Assembly (NCBI RefSeq): GCF_910592395.1
Contig: NC_088320.1
Location: forward strand, 6,138,001-6,202,000
Origin: Lineus longissimus
Lineage: Eukaryota > Nemertea > Pilidiophora > Heteronemertea > Lineidae
DNA length: 64,000 nucleotides
Direction: 5' to 3'
Shown: piece after piece, positions 1 through 11,728 of the stretch
Numbering within the stretch: position 1 is the stretch's first letter
Layout of the letters: each line of letters opens with the position of its first letter
Position numbers and translations under genes: made by a program
Notes under the pieces: model-generated
Told to the model about the DNA's origin: nothing
Database searches by the model: none
What the model saw: only the letters and a program-made list of their open reading frames with translations

Positions 1-3000
1 CGCAAGCAACTGATGTTATTCATTTGATGGGGTCGGTCTTTTGCTAGCCCTGGCACAGACACCAGAGACAAGGAACCTTGGTTTAAGGCATTGATACCGA
101 ACTGGAGGTATTGATTGTCTTACCAAATGCCACGAGGGTGGAGCTAGAATGTTGTCGTCAAAATTACAGCTCCACCTGAGTGAAATGGCGCAGTACACGG
201 TAAGCCAACTCAGACAGGCGGTCCTACTTCCATCGTAGATATCTTACCTGGTCCAGTTTGAGTTCGTCACCAGCTAGAGAGTCGATGACAGAGATCAACT
301 GGACGATATCAGGCTCGTTGCTGAATTTCATCTGCCGCCATGGAGATATATGGCTGGACAATCTCTTCACGGACTGCTTCAGCTCCTGTGAAAGGAACAG
401 AGACTGCAAACATGAACGATATCATAAAGTGTGTCCTAGAAAAAGATTTTAAACACGTGTGTGCTGCCAAAAATTAATGGTAAATGCAATTGAGTTGAAA
501 TTCTCTGGCTTTTTAATGTCACGTTTGATGGTACATTCGCGAAAATCAAACCCCTTCAAAAACCTTCACCGTAACCAGACCAAACTATCTACAGGAAATA
601 ATATCTGACCTTGACGCTTGATAGCTCTTGCAACCAATAGTCCAGTGTCGGGATGACATGCGCCCATGTCTTCTCACACCAGACGGCATGGGTTTTCTTG
701 GCGGGAGGTGGAATGTCGTTCGGGGTGTCTGGGGCCTGGTCGGAATTCACGATGTCCAACACATCTCGTGCAAACTGCAAGAGCAGGTATCAGATGCAAA
801 GTTTTTTTCATCAATCAAAAGGATAGCAGACTGTTATATCTCCGCTTTTTTCTTTCTTCAGGAAAATGATACAGTACAATAGTTTAAGTCATAAGAACTT
901 CCTAAATCGTAATATGGTAGAGTATTTCATCTCATAAGTTGCTACGACTAATTGAATTTTTCATACTAGGTGCCTTATCTGTGGATTAGTTTTTCTTAAG
1001 TCAGTGCCAGGAAGCCTTATTTGATGATGATTACGATGATGATGATGACGAAAATATCGACTTGAAAGAATAGTGTGTTCTGAAGTCCATATCTCAATCA
1101 ATTCTCAAGTGACATATAAAAAATTTCCTGCACAACCAGCCCATACCCTTAACTCGATCTGCATTTATCCCCGAGCGCCTACTTTTGCCAGAGCGGGTCA
1201 CAACCTCTTACCTGTTCTAGCCTCGTCTGTGCGACTAAAGATTTCTCATCCTTGTCAAGTTTCCCCACGATGTCAATCAAATCGTCAACTTGTGTCTGGT
1301 CAGCGATTTTCTTGAGATGCTTGCGACATTGATCAAGAGGAAGATAGTCGATGTCCTCGGCCAATGTGCTGTATTTACGATTGTTCTTGATGTAATCTTT
1401 TGCTCCGATGTTTTCCTCACCAACGCTACCCAGAAAAGAATTTGTTTATTCCTGAGGGTACACATAAGAATCATACTACAGTAGAACCTCTCTATTAAGG
1501 ACACCCTCGGGACTGACAAGTGCTGTCCTTAATAGAGAGGTGTCCTGATTAGAGAGGTCAAATTGAATGGAAACAAACTAATTTGGGACCAAAACTAGTG
1601 TCCTTAATAGAGAGGTTGTCCTTAATAGACAGTATGGCAAACAGGACACAACATGAGAGGCTCACAGAATAAGACACGAGTTCACATCATAGCCCTTCAA
1701 GTATAGATTAACCCATACTTTGCCCAATGTGGAGCACTCAATAAATAATCCAGCTATGTCTTCATCATTTACACTTGTAGTTAAGCTGTTTAATCACTTT
1801 CAACTTCACATTCCGTGCTTCGTCAGCAATCAGAAGATATAGTTAGGACTCAATGCATGCAAGGTAAAGCGTAGATGAGCAAAATCCATTCAGTGATATT
1901 TACCTGATCTTGTGTTTTGTCAACACCTTCTCATACTTTTTGCACTTCTGCTGAAGAGCTCTGAAATCTTTCATCATTGGTCTGAAAACAAAACAACACT
2001 TTAACATCAACATTTAACACTATAACCTAAGCCTTGTGCCGTTTTGTGGACTTTGTGGGACTTACTTGACAATACAATTTTTGGAATAATGACAAAACTA
2101 TTTGGAATAAGGCAGCAAGGGCCCGATGGCTTGATGGAAACTGTAAAAGAGTAGAGTTTTAGCCCAAGCATTGTCACTTTGCAAAAAACAAAAGTATGAA
2201 AACTTACCGAGAATCAAGTTCAAGTTTGAGAAGTTCATTCCTGTCTTCAAGATCTTTACAAGTTCTCTTGGCAGTGTGTAGCTGTTTTTCATAGGACTGC
2301 AAGCAAAGAAGATTGAATAAAATAAGAGCACAAGATTTGTAGATGATCAGGTGAAGGCAGATCTTTACAAAATGGGCTAGGGAGCATATGAGCCAGGCTC
2401 ATTTTTGGCTCTTTAGACAATTGAGTGATTAGTACTGTGAGTAGGAGGAAACCAGACAACCCGGAGGAACCCTATGCTGTCGAAGAGAGTGACCCTCTAT
2501 CACATGATCATACCTGGACTGACTGGGAATCGAACCTGGGACCTCAGAGGTGTCAGGCACGGATGTTTCCACAGCACTGCAGGAAGACTTCCCTTAAAGC
2601 ATTAACACAACTAGGTTACCACAGCAAGTGTAGAATATCACCTACCATCATTAGCGCCTTATAATTTGGCGATGCCTCGTACATTTCTTCTCGAGAACTG
2701 GAAGGACTCGGTCGCCCACGCTCTGGCCTCCCCTCGGTGCGGTGGAGTTCCACCTCCTTCCTCAACCGATGAAGTTGCGTCTCGTACGAATCGATGATGT
2801 CAAGAAGTTTCTCGTCCGTAGAGCCGACACCGCGTCCCGACCTCTTTTTCAAACTTTCGAAGACTTGGTGTTGACGGTACGCTCGTTTCTCATCCTGTAA
2901 TGTCAACATTCGAATATTTCATCTTCGTCAAAAAGTGCCGGTTTTAATGGCTGTGGCCAAGTGAGCTCTGCAGGTACACTGGTTGGGAGTTATTGTGGGC

Positions 3001-5933
3001 ATCCCTGCTTATTCAGGTCAACTTTAACCTTAGCCTAAACTATAAACGAAGACTGTGCACAGATCGCCTGTCATTCACTCCTTCAGAACCACAGGTATAG
3101 GGGCTCTCCTCATGCAACAGGTAATGCATTGCTTCACTACGCATTGGAAGGTGACCTTGATGAGTCATCACTTGGTAAGATCTATTGTAGGCCCAGCTTT
3201 ATGGCCTTGCCACCCCCTCCCCCATCCTTCTCTGTTCCGTACATACCTCATCATTTAGCCTCTCGACTTTCTCCTTTAGCCTCTCAATCTCCTCCTCCTG
3301 TAACTTGCTGCGGCGGTCCAGCTGCTTGTTCCGAGATACCGCTGCATTTTTCGTATTTCTCAGCCTCTCCTCCTCATCATCAAGATGGACAGCTGTCATC
3401 AGCTTTTCCTCTTCAAGCTCCTAGAAAGGAAATCAGACAATTCACATTACCTTTCAAATTAACACCAAAGTGAGAACAGAGAGGAATACTGGCCAAAGAA
3501 CACCACCCTGGCCACAAAGCTCTAGGGTATGGTGGTGGAACTCTCAAAAAATTCTGATGCAAGAAATTGAAGAAGCATTGGGGGTTTGGATGGCCTAGGG
3601 GTATTTTGACGGTGTCCAACCCGAGATCTGAACGTTATTGGTTTGACACACAAGATGCACTTGACAAATAACACGTGACCTTGGGCAAGGCACTTTTGGC
3701 TGCCAAACGAGCATACTTGTCCACTTTGAATGAGACTTAAAGCCGAGTTTTCTTAGTAAATGAGTTTGAGTATCTGAAGATCTCAGTCAATAATATACCT
3801 TGACGTTGTATTGAGCACTCTCCAGCATTATCTTGAGGTCCTGAGCCTTCGTTTCAAGTCTTTCCGTTGTGGCATTCTGCTTCCTCAAATCTTCCCTGAA
3901 AATTCAATTCGCTAACATCATTACATTGAATACTTCCAACAGCAGGTACTAAAGCGATGGCATGGATGGTGACTACGTCGACCAATACTATAAGGTCTTC
4001 AAACTCTTATCACTGCTTCTTACTTTTGGGCGGACATGGGTAGACTGTCGATTTTCTTGAATTCTGCAAAAATACAGTGCATATCCAAAAAGGCTCTCAG
4101 CTTGGTTTAGTAAAATCCAATGGTTCTATCATGACAAGCAAAGTCCGGATGACGCCAGGAACATCACTCATCAGCAACAATCAAGTCGTTCCTGATGATA
4201 TCTTGTAGTGTACAGACAAAAATTTGATTTTCAAACTTTTGCTTGCGATAATAGATCCTTTGCATTATTGTGTAAGCAACTCAAGGAAAGCCTTCTGACT
4301 GTCTTTTGACACATTGCTTTCATCTCGTTCATCATAGTACTTACTTGAGCTGATTGTTATTGAGAATGAGATCTTGAACAAGAGCCTGGCGTCTCTCGCA
4401 GTCCTTCATCAACGTGAGCAAGTTCTGACGCGTCTGTTTGCTGACCTCGTGGTCCAGGACGACAATTTCTGCAGGTGAATATGAAAAAAACACCAGGGAT
4501 TAAAGATGTGACCTTAGACATTGAACTTGTCTTTCAAATTCAAATACTACACATATCCAAGATGACGTTTTCTACTGAGATAACACAGCTCCATAATCAT
4601 GAAGGAATACACACTTCTCGTTCTTATATTTCAAACATGTCAAATTTGACGCATAGCAAAATATCTCCTCCTAATTTTGAGGTTAAAAATGGTTTTATGA
4701 GACATTCCGAGAGTCTTTCTTGACAAATATTCGAGTAACAAGCTCAAACTCAGTCTGAATGGGCTGAATTTGTGACCCTTCCCTTGAATGAAATAAGACT
4801 TACCTGCATTGCAATGTATCTGACTTGGGTGTAGGATCATCACTGGATCTAACCCATAATGACGGAGTTCCCTGTTAATTGGGACCCATTCTTCAAGTTC
4901 TACCTGAAATTTAAGTCAAATTCAATTAAGTTCAAGAATGGGTGGTTTTCTGAAATTCATTCTTACGTACAAAGTCCCTCACTAAGGAGTGATTTTTGTT
5001 GCACCGTTTTTTGCAGTGACCTGCGATAATAATTGCCACAATAAACACAAAAAAATATCCCTTGGCTGTGGGTAAACTTACATCATAGGTCTCCAGCAGT
5101 CTGAAATCGACATTCGACCCATAATGGTTTTCGCACTGGGATTCCTGAAAAAAATAATCAAAAGATTTCGATCACAAACTATACAAGAGGAGTTCTGTTT
5201 ATTCCTGCGTTATAAATTCATGGTCATTGCCACAGTGCTTTGGTCAAATCTTCCTGAGCCTACTTAACTTCAATTTAATACTCCCATGTGTTCACCGGGC
5301 TTGACCCCTATTGGCAAGGCACAGCATCAGTAAATACTTCTTGTTACAATGTATAAGAAATGAAGTGGAAAAGTTAAACACCAGAATCCAGGATCAGGCT
5401 AGGTGATCAGATGACTGGGCTTGATGTGGTGGTATGTTTTCACTATTAAGGTGATTGTGGAACAACCTCACTCAGACTCAGACAGTCACGTACAGTCAGC
5501 TCAGCCAGGCCCAGTGAGTGCCACGACCCGTCACGGGTCGTGGCAACGAGAACTTGACAGTCGACGGCCCGTCGACCGGCACTGCCGCCTGAAATTGAAA
5601 TCTGACCTGGGCTTTCTGTGATGGCCAATTATTGCACTGTCTACAGTACAGTATGCAATGTACTGTTCGAAAGGCCTCTACTACATATGACACGTGCATT
5701 GCATATCAATTCCCCTGAAGCCGAGGTTGACCAGCTCTTGCGCACTTTCTCCGAGACACATTATACGGTCAATATTTCAATAATAAAACGATCGTTACAC
5801 TTCAAATTTTGCCCACATGTACAGAAAGCAGTTATCGTATGCAAAAGCAGATTGAATCGTGAGAAAGATATTGCAATAAGCGAAGAAACAGAGAACTTTG
5901 TTTGAAAAATAGATTTACCGCGCTCGCCGCCAT
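1..5933 (-). CDS. CEP70: CEP70, centrosomal protein of 70 kDa (3' end beyond window)
   Basis: Twelve coding exons on the minus strand join in one frame: 5919-5933, 5082-5144, 4804-4903, 4345-4468, 3799-3895, 3247-3420, 2646-2894, 2208-2296, 1904-1981, 1212-1425, 610-774 and 248-385, giving 502 codons; the C-terminus (the TPR region of the family) lies left of position 1. Recognition rests on colinear matches to vertebrate CEP70: an N-terminal block around EEWVPINRELRHYGLDP, the block VLDHEVSKQTRQNLL, long charged coiled coils, the block LLDIIDSYETQLHRLRKE, ASPNYKALMM, and the later HVIPTLDYWLQELSSVK. In other animals CEP70 sits at centrosomes, binds gamma-tubulin and microtubules, and supports ciliogenesis. 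The start at 5933 is inferred: a five-codon exon (MAASA) in good initiation context, ending at a consensus donor in the correct phase. The gene is divergent from FAIM. Confidence 0.9.
1477..1633. mobile_element. Short inverted-repeat element, CTCTCTATTAAGGACA family, copy 1
   Basis: An AT-rich piece inside a CEP70 intron with CCTCTCTATTAAGGACA at its left end and TGTCCTTAATAGAGAGG repeats at its right end, so the ends are mutually complementary. Related copies lie at 54569-54729, 58186-58275 and 63737-63878. There is no ORF, so it is a non-autonomous MITE-like element; I cannot assign a superfamily. Confidence 0.7.
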
Positions 5934-6254
5934 GTTTGTTTACATCAAATCGGTGCGAGGAAATGAGCAAATTTAATTGGTAAAAAACCACAAATATTCA
6001 TACGAATACTCGATAAAAAATAATCACTAAATATTCTGATGTAAATAACATAGTCATAATAAATCAAGACTAATTTGGTGTCGTTACCTATTTATCTATA
6101 GCTAAATTAAACATTTTAAGGACCGCACGAGGTGAGGAAATTCCCGGATGGGATTTGTTGACAAGCACTAAGGAAGTAGAAAACAGGTAGTTTCTTCTCG
6201 TTTTCTCCAATAATCTGCGAGTTCCTAGGTAAAAAAGAAGTGCAACGCATTCAG
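5934..6254. promoter_or_regulatory. Divergent CEP70/FAIM promoter region with a possible FAIM leader exon
   Basis: This stretch separates the inferred CEP70 start codon (minus strand, 5933) from a perfect consensus donor on the plus strand (CAG then GTAAGT, boundary 6254/6255). A non-coding FAIM leader ending at 6254 would explain why both FAIM coding exons further right begin with splice acceptors and 5' untranslated bases (8030 and 9244). The start site of either transcript cannot be read from sequence. CEP70 and FAIM are also head-to-head neighbours in the human genome, which supports a shared bidirectional promoter. Confidence 0.4.
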
Positions 6255-8029
6255 GTAAGTACTGTAGTGATTGTCTGCAAGTTTCACATCGGGTCATGGA
6301 TGATAAAACTTTTAAATCTTGGTTTTCAGAATGCCGTGAGAGCTGTCAAAGTTAGGAACCTCGTATCCAGGCATTAAAAGTATGCTGCCTGTAAATTATG
6401 TACATGTTGTATGGTTCTGTTCAGCATTCTTCTTGTTATTCTCAATTATGGTATTTGATACAGTAAATCAGTGTCATATGGTCTGATTGCATGAGGTGGA
6501 GAAGCATTCACATCAATAAGTGTATGAAATAAACTTAAGTTATAGGCTAGGTCCTTGGCTCGATCAGCCACATCGTCACGTCATCAGGGCCAGGGGGGGA
6601 CATCCCCCCCTTGAAAATAGGCCTTTTTGTAGAAGGCGATTCGGCCCCAAAACAAATCAAATGCGCACTAGCCTCGGCCGACTTCAGACAATGCCTAGAG
6701 ACACGGCGATCCTTTGTTCAAGGTGAAACGCATGACTGGTCGGTGCCAAAACAAACTTCTTCGAAATGGACTGCGAGAGCGAGTGTGAAACCCACATTGT
6801 ACTCGTGGGATAAATTGTCTCATGAGAACTCGGCAGGAAGCATAGCCAAGTCTATGACTGCCGCTATGATCCATGAATACTAGTGCTTCAGGCAAATTGT
6901 AAATAGACTGATCAAATAATGAATTTTATGTTAATAAAAGCTTAAATGTTGACATTGTTTTTATATTATTATTCAAAAATAACTTGCCTCTGCCACGTCG
7001 GTTGGGCAGGACAGCCGGCATTCACCTGGTTAAGATTTCTACAAATGGTTTTGGTGCATGTTTGTTGTGTTGGAAAGAATTAGTGACTGAGCCGACGCCC
7101 GCCATATCTTTGTTCATTGACCAACCAGTACCGGGTACGTAAAACTGGTGTCCTTAAAAAATACACATCAGAACATAAATTTTTTAAAACAGTAAGTTTT
7201 TTCATCGTCATCACAAATATTAGTAAACACTGATCTCCAAATCATACAGTGAAATAAAAAAAGTTGTGTTATTTTTGTCACAATGATTGGATTAGGACCA
7301 ACCTAAACCCTGGGATATGTGTGGGCCAATATCAGAAAGTATTTCCTGAGGCTTATATATGTGCTCTGTTTTGGTCGATCAATAATTCGTACCAATAAAG
7401 GATAAGCGTTATATTCATAGGAAACGTTTATAAGTTATGTTCTCTATGGAAATTGTATGTTAAAACGCTGATCGAGGTAAGACTAAGAGGAAGGATCGCA
7501 CTGTATTCGTATGTTGTGTCCTGAAATCTTGTCGTTTTAGGGACGTACACCAAACTTGTAAATTATGTTGCTTTCTGTAAATGTCGCTTTCCATTACAAT
7601 ATAGTATATCTAATGTGTAAAATACAATGTAAATTTACAACCCTGTTTAACTGTATCATGAATAGCCAGAAGTGTCGTCGCTGCTGTTACCATGGTGTCT
7701 TGCATCTCCATTGTCAGTGACTCGCCTCAATTATCCGAGGCAAAAATGCGGCATATACTTGGGGATGCTGAAGGTATCGGGGCCACTTGGGAGACGGGAC
7801 TCGTAAACGCTCCCTCAATATTTTTGCAGGAGTAATCCGTCACTCTCCCGGTCCAACATAAATTTACGTGAGAAACCGCAAGGGAGTGAACTGATAGCTC
7901 CCTTACAACCTTTCTCCTGATGAGTCCTGAAGCTGCAAAACTTCCATCCATGGAATGAAGAGAACACTTGCATGAAACTAAAAGCTAAAGTTTACATTTG
8001 TAACACGTGAACTTGCTGATCTCTTTCAG
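6255..8029. other. FAIM upstream intron/intergenic stretch
   Basis: No convincing coding exon is visible. Around 6600-6880 there is a GC-richer block that partly resembles 49740-49900 (shared text around CGACTTCAGACAATG versus CAACTTCGGACAATG, then a shared ACTTCTTC stretch), which suggests a dispersed repeat. The rest is AT-rich single-copy-looking sequence, presumably the first intron of FAIM if the leader ending at 6254 is real. Confidence 0.35.
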
Positions 8030-8173
8030 GAATAAATAACACGGAAGCAGGGCCAAATGGCCTCCAACGATCTCGTTGCCACGTGGGTGGTTCCGCTCTC
8101 AGATAAACGCCACGTGATTCAATTTGAGCATGGCACGATTACGGGGAAGCGTGTAATTACTGTGGATGGATTA
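8030..8173 (+). CDS. FAIM: FAIM alternative first coding exon (version a)
   Basis: A polypyrimidine tract and AG at 8028-8029 precede 27 untranslated bases and an ATG at 8057. The coding part, 8057-8173, is 39 codons (MASNDLVATWVVPLSDK and on) and ends phase 0 at a GTAGGT donor. It aligns without gaps to version b at 9279-9395, with 24 of 39 residues identical, and both fit the N-terminus of vertebrate FAIM. Each can splice to the exon at 10084. Choice between them would change only the first 39 residues of the beta-sandwich protein. Confidence 0.75.
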
Positions 8174-10764
8174 GTAGGTCTCCAGAGATGGCGCTAAAGA
8201 CTTTTTTTGACATAGATGTGGATTTATCCATCTCATGACATACTAATACAACGTTATAATAATACCACTACCATGTACCATGCTTTCTAATTCTTGATCA
8301 TGCACCCGGGTCGGAAAATAGCGCTGAAGTCATTCTTTTTAGACTGCAGTAGCTGAAACTGCTCACTTGGCTCTGTTCTTTCCATTGTCATCGCAAATAT
8401 GAAAGACCTACGTACATTCTCCATTCGTTAAAGTTGGATTGAACTTGAAATTGAAGATTTCCAGTTGTGTGAATACGTACTGAAAATGAATTTTGTTGGA
8501 GAGTAATGTTATTTTGCGTCTGGGTGTATCTGGACTCCATGGTGGACAGGACCGGGCCAGGTTTGCTTGCTCTATAGTCTAACAACTTTGTAGTTTTTAC
8601 AGATCATTAAGCTATTCTACCACCACCAATATCATCGCCATCGGCATTGAATGGATGGCCACCCATAATGCTCCAGGATCATTTTTACCAATCGAATAGT
8701 AAATTTTTTCCATAATTTTCGTTTCCTGTCCTGATATTGTCATTTGCCCATTCTAGTGTAACACCATTCATGATTTTGCTGGATACAATGCGTTTGTAAA
8801 TGTTAACCTTGTGCATATAGATCTCAATAATTGTGTGTTATCTAGTGCTAACCTTGTAAACTTTTTCTCTACGACAGTGTCAGTGTGTCACCATTTTGGA
8901 ATATCAGCCCTTTTTGAGCAATACGCTGTTATCAGTAAAAATGTTTTGAAATTGAAGTGGTATGCCAACTATGGGGTTCAAACCATGGATCGTTTGACTG
9001 CTGGACGAGAGTCTGAGTAAAGTTGAGCTTATTGGCTTTAAAGGTGGTGGAGACAAAATTGTTGAATTTCTTACGGTTGGTACATGAACATGTATTGTAC
9101 GAATACTTTGGCTATAAATATTCTCTGTGTCAACTTCCTCCTAATAACCCGGCATGCATTCTATCTCGGTTTTTTTCTCTCCCCTCTCACGGTCTAACTG
9201 ACTGACACTCGTAGTGAAAAGTTTGCACGCTTGCTCCTTTCAGACTAACCAATCAGAAACTAACCAATCAGAGTTACGATGCAATCGGAGGACCTTGTCG
9301 CCGTGTGGAACGTCGCGCTAAGCGACGGTATTCATCGCGTCGAATTTGAACACGGAACGACGACGGGGAAGAGAATTTTAAGAGTTGACGGAAAAGTATG
9401 TCGACTTCGTAAATCTGCATGCATTGTTAATTTTTGGAGACCGAATTCTCGACCATGCATGGGTTAAAGTTGAAGCGCAATGCGGACAGAGTCTGACAAT
9501 ATTTATCACAGTGATGTCTTTTATATATGTCATGACATTTTTTTTGAAACACATGCAACAAAAATTGCTTGTCTGTAAGAGTCACTACAGGTGCCAGTGA
9601 CATGATTATTCATCGCTGCGACCTCACTGTGACTACTGGTGGGGGGGCTCAACCTTTGCATAGTGGCAGTTTTTTATTGCAGGAAAAAATTAGCTGGACT
9701 GCGCTGCAGAGAGTTTTGTTGTTGGCTTTAAAAATGGCCTTGGTGACCATGCAAGCGCGAGCATCAATATTAAATATAGCCTTTGTATGCCATGCACTTT
9801 TCAAAAGTCATCCTCGGCCAATATGGATTGAAAAATATAACAATATCACACCGTCACCATGGTGGTAAAAAGCAGTTGATCAATACACTACAATTAAGTC
9901 AGTGACATTTGGTAATTGTCTGCGGGTGAGCGGGCATATATTTCATTGCTTTTGATATCCACGTCTCTTAGTGATGATGTGTTAATGAAGGTAATGCTCA
10001 CACACAGCACATTAGCGAAAGAAAACCACCACTATACCTTTTGAATGGATTTTGTAAATTTGTTTTCTTGGTCATTTTTTCAGGAAATTCACCGAGAGAA
10101 TTGGATGTTTAAATTAGTTGGGACCGAGGCCTTCAAAGTCGGCGGGAAGCGGTGTTGCGTCCATATCGATGCGATTGGCGGATTCGCCTACGAGTATCGG
10201 TTGGACGTCGAAGGAAAACCGCTGGAGAAATTCACGGAGAATATAAAGAAAGTTGTGAAGACTTGGAATGTGGTTCTAAACGGGACTCCATATAGGATAT
10301 GTTTTGGTGAGTGATGAGAATGCATTTAGAAAAAAGTTGTTTTAAGGGTTGACCACAGGCACCACCATTCTGGCTAGAACTTGACGTTCTAAGGCAATTA
10401 GAACTCCTTCAAAAAGAGAAAGCCAATTTCAAGGCGGGAGTCTATTCTTTGTTTTCCAGAGAACAGCCTCCCAGGTTTTGATATTAAGTGGGCATCCACT
10501 TCATGTTCATTTTGAAGGAGTTCTAAGTGCTGGTGATTGTGAAGTGTGATGATAACCTGTGGCATAGTTGATATCAGTTATCAGACTATAAATAAACCCA
10601 CTTGAACTACATGTATTTTTAAAAATCAGTCATCCGAATATTTATAAAACATGTTTTCAATTCTCCCATTCTCCTTTCCAGAAAAGGACACAGTCACAGT
10701 TCATGTAAACGGGCAGATAGTAGAGACATGTGTAAGTCGTTGGTGACATTATACGGGTGTTTTT

Positions 10765-10795
<31 letters not shown>

Positions 10796-11298
10796 CCTCT
10801 GCTGTTGTCATCACCATGATCTGCATCATCAACGCCATTGTTGGTATAAAAGTTGGGTCCTGTTATTCGTGCAGATCTGCAATAAAAGTGGGTGGGGAGG
10901 AGGGGGCAGGGGGTCTTACTTTGTCCATTCAGGTCAGGCCTCAACTGAATCGACAAAAAAGCTTGCTGTCAGTATCATAAGTTCTCTAAACCCGTGTAGT
11001 CCGCAGAGACCTTCACTTATTTCAAATTGGAAGATCAGACCGCTTTCTGATAGACAACAAAAAGTTTGTCAGCAGAAACGATGTACCCGGTAGGTTTGTA
11101 ATCGAAATCGGCTGCATCAGCACTTTCTAATTTCAGGAGGAATTTGTCGACGAGGGGGCGGAGACGAATTTCGAAATACCTGGAGCGAGCAATCACAACG
11201 CGAAGATAATCGCTGTGAGCAGCGGGAGGCAGTCGCAGGGAATCGTACACACGCTGATTATCAACGACGAGGTTGTACCGGAATCAATCAATTCATGA
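8057..11298 (+). CDS. FAIM: FAIM, Fas apoptotic inhibitory molecule
   Basis: Coding exons are 8057-8173 or 9279-9395 (alternatives), then 10084-10306, 10682-10731 and 11137-11298, ending with TGA at 11296-11298. Either isoform is 183 residues, close to the 179 residues of human FAIM-S. Family landmarks include EFEHGTTTGKR, the block WMFKLVGTEAFKVG, HIDAIGGFAYEYRLDV, the short EKDTVTVHVNGQIVET exon, and the C-terminal SSGRQSQGIVHTLIIND. FAIM is a soluble cytosolic beta-rich protein that protects cells from Fas-type death and protein aggregation and affects neurite growth in vertebrates. All intron phases agree (0, 1, 0). The protein has no signal peptide or membrane segment. The gene is divergent from CEP70 and convergent with HRG1. 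Confidence 0.93.
9244..9395 (+). CDS. FAIM: FAIM alternative first coding exon (version b)
   Basis: An acceptor AG at 9242-9243 is followed by 35 untranslated bases containing two CCAATCAG motifs, then the ATG at 9279. The coding part, 9279-9395, encodes MQSEDLVAVWNVALSDG and on, 39 codons, ending phase 0 at a GTATGT donor. This version is closer than version a to vertebrate FAIM (LVAVW, VALSDG, VEFEHGTT). The CCAAT motifs could mean that it has its own promoter rather than only being a splice choice. Confidence 0.82.
10768..10797. repeat. (CAT)n microsatellite
   Basis: A run of about ten CAT/ATC triplets lies in the FAIM intron after the 10682-10731 exon. It produces histidine or aspartate runs in translation but has no coding role. 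Confidence 0.9.
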
Positions 11299-11405
11299 AT
11301 TGTGGGAACGCGAAGGAAATGGACAACATGTTAATTGTTGCGTGGCAGAATGAGTAGATTTCATCAAAGAGGCCGCAGCTTCGGCCTGATTTTCTTAATG
11401 ATATG

Positions 11406-11627
11406 TTAAAGGGACATTATAGGCACCAGCTAGGTAGGCAAGATAAAGTTACACAATGTTGCCAATAGGGTTCTCTCCCATCTCACATTACGTCAAAATG
11501 ATTCATGCTTGTATAAGGAATATATTTAGTGCTGAATCTGACATGACCTAGGGCCCTTACTGTGTATATTAGTCACCAGAAGGTGGCCAATTTAACCCCG
11601 CTGCTCCTGCCTATAGTCCCCCTTTAA
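11406..11627. mobile_element. TTAA-flanked MITE, copy 1
   Basis: The element is bounded by TTAA on both sides (11406-11409 and 11624-11627). Its ends are inverted: AGGGACATTATAGGC at left and GCCTATAGTCCCCCT at right. A second copy with the same ends, internal CTCTCCAATCTCAC-like and GGAATATATT motifs, and TTAA flanks lies at 34132-34332. TTAA target sites are typical of piggyBac-type transposases. There is no ORF, so it is non-autonomous. Confidence 0.75.
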
Positions 11628-11722
11628 CTGTGATGTGTCGAAGTTAGAACTGAACCGTTATATTTTTGCGGATTTCTTGAAAAAAGTCGCTTTCCGAAAA
11701 TACTTTTATCTATTGTCAGTAA

Positions 11723-11728
11723 AATAAA
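11723..11728 (+). terminator. Candidate FAIM poly(A) signal
   Basis: AATAAA lies about 425 bases after the FAIM stop codon, with T/G-rich sequence 40-60 bases downstream. It is the first canonical hexamer I see after the stop. Transcript ends would be needed to confirm it. Confidence 0.4.

Noticed and set aside
11043-11093. Extra FAIM exon (frame reading FLIDNKKFVSRNDVPG before GTAGGT)
   Set aside because: It looks exon-like, but its phases do not fit between 10731 (phase 0) and 11137 (phase 0), and the family sequence is complete without it.
10728-11093. His-rich frame around 10760
   Set aside because: The histidines come from the (CAT)n microsatellite and the frame overlaps the FAIM intron.
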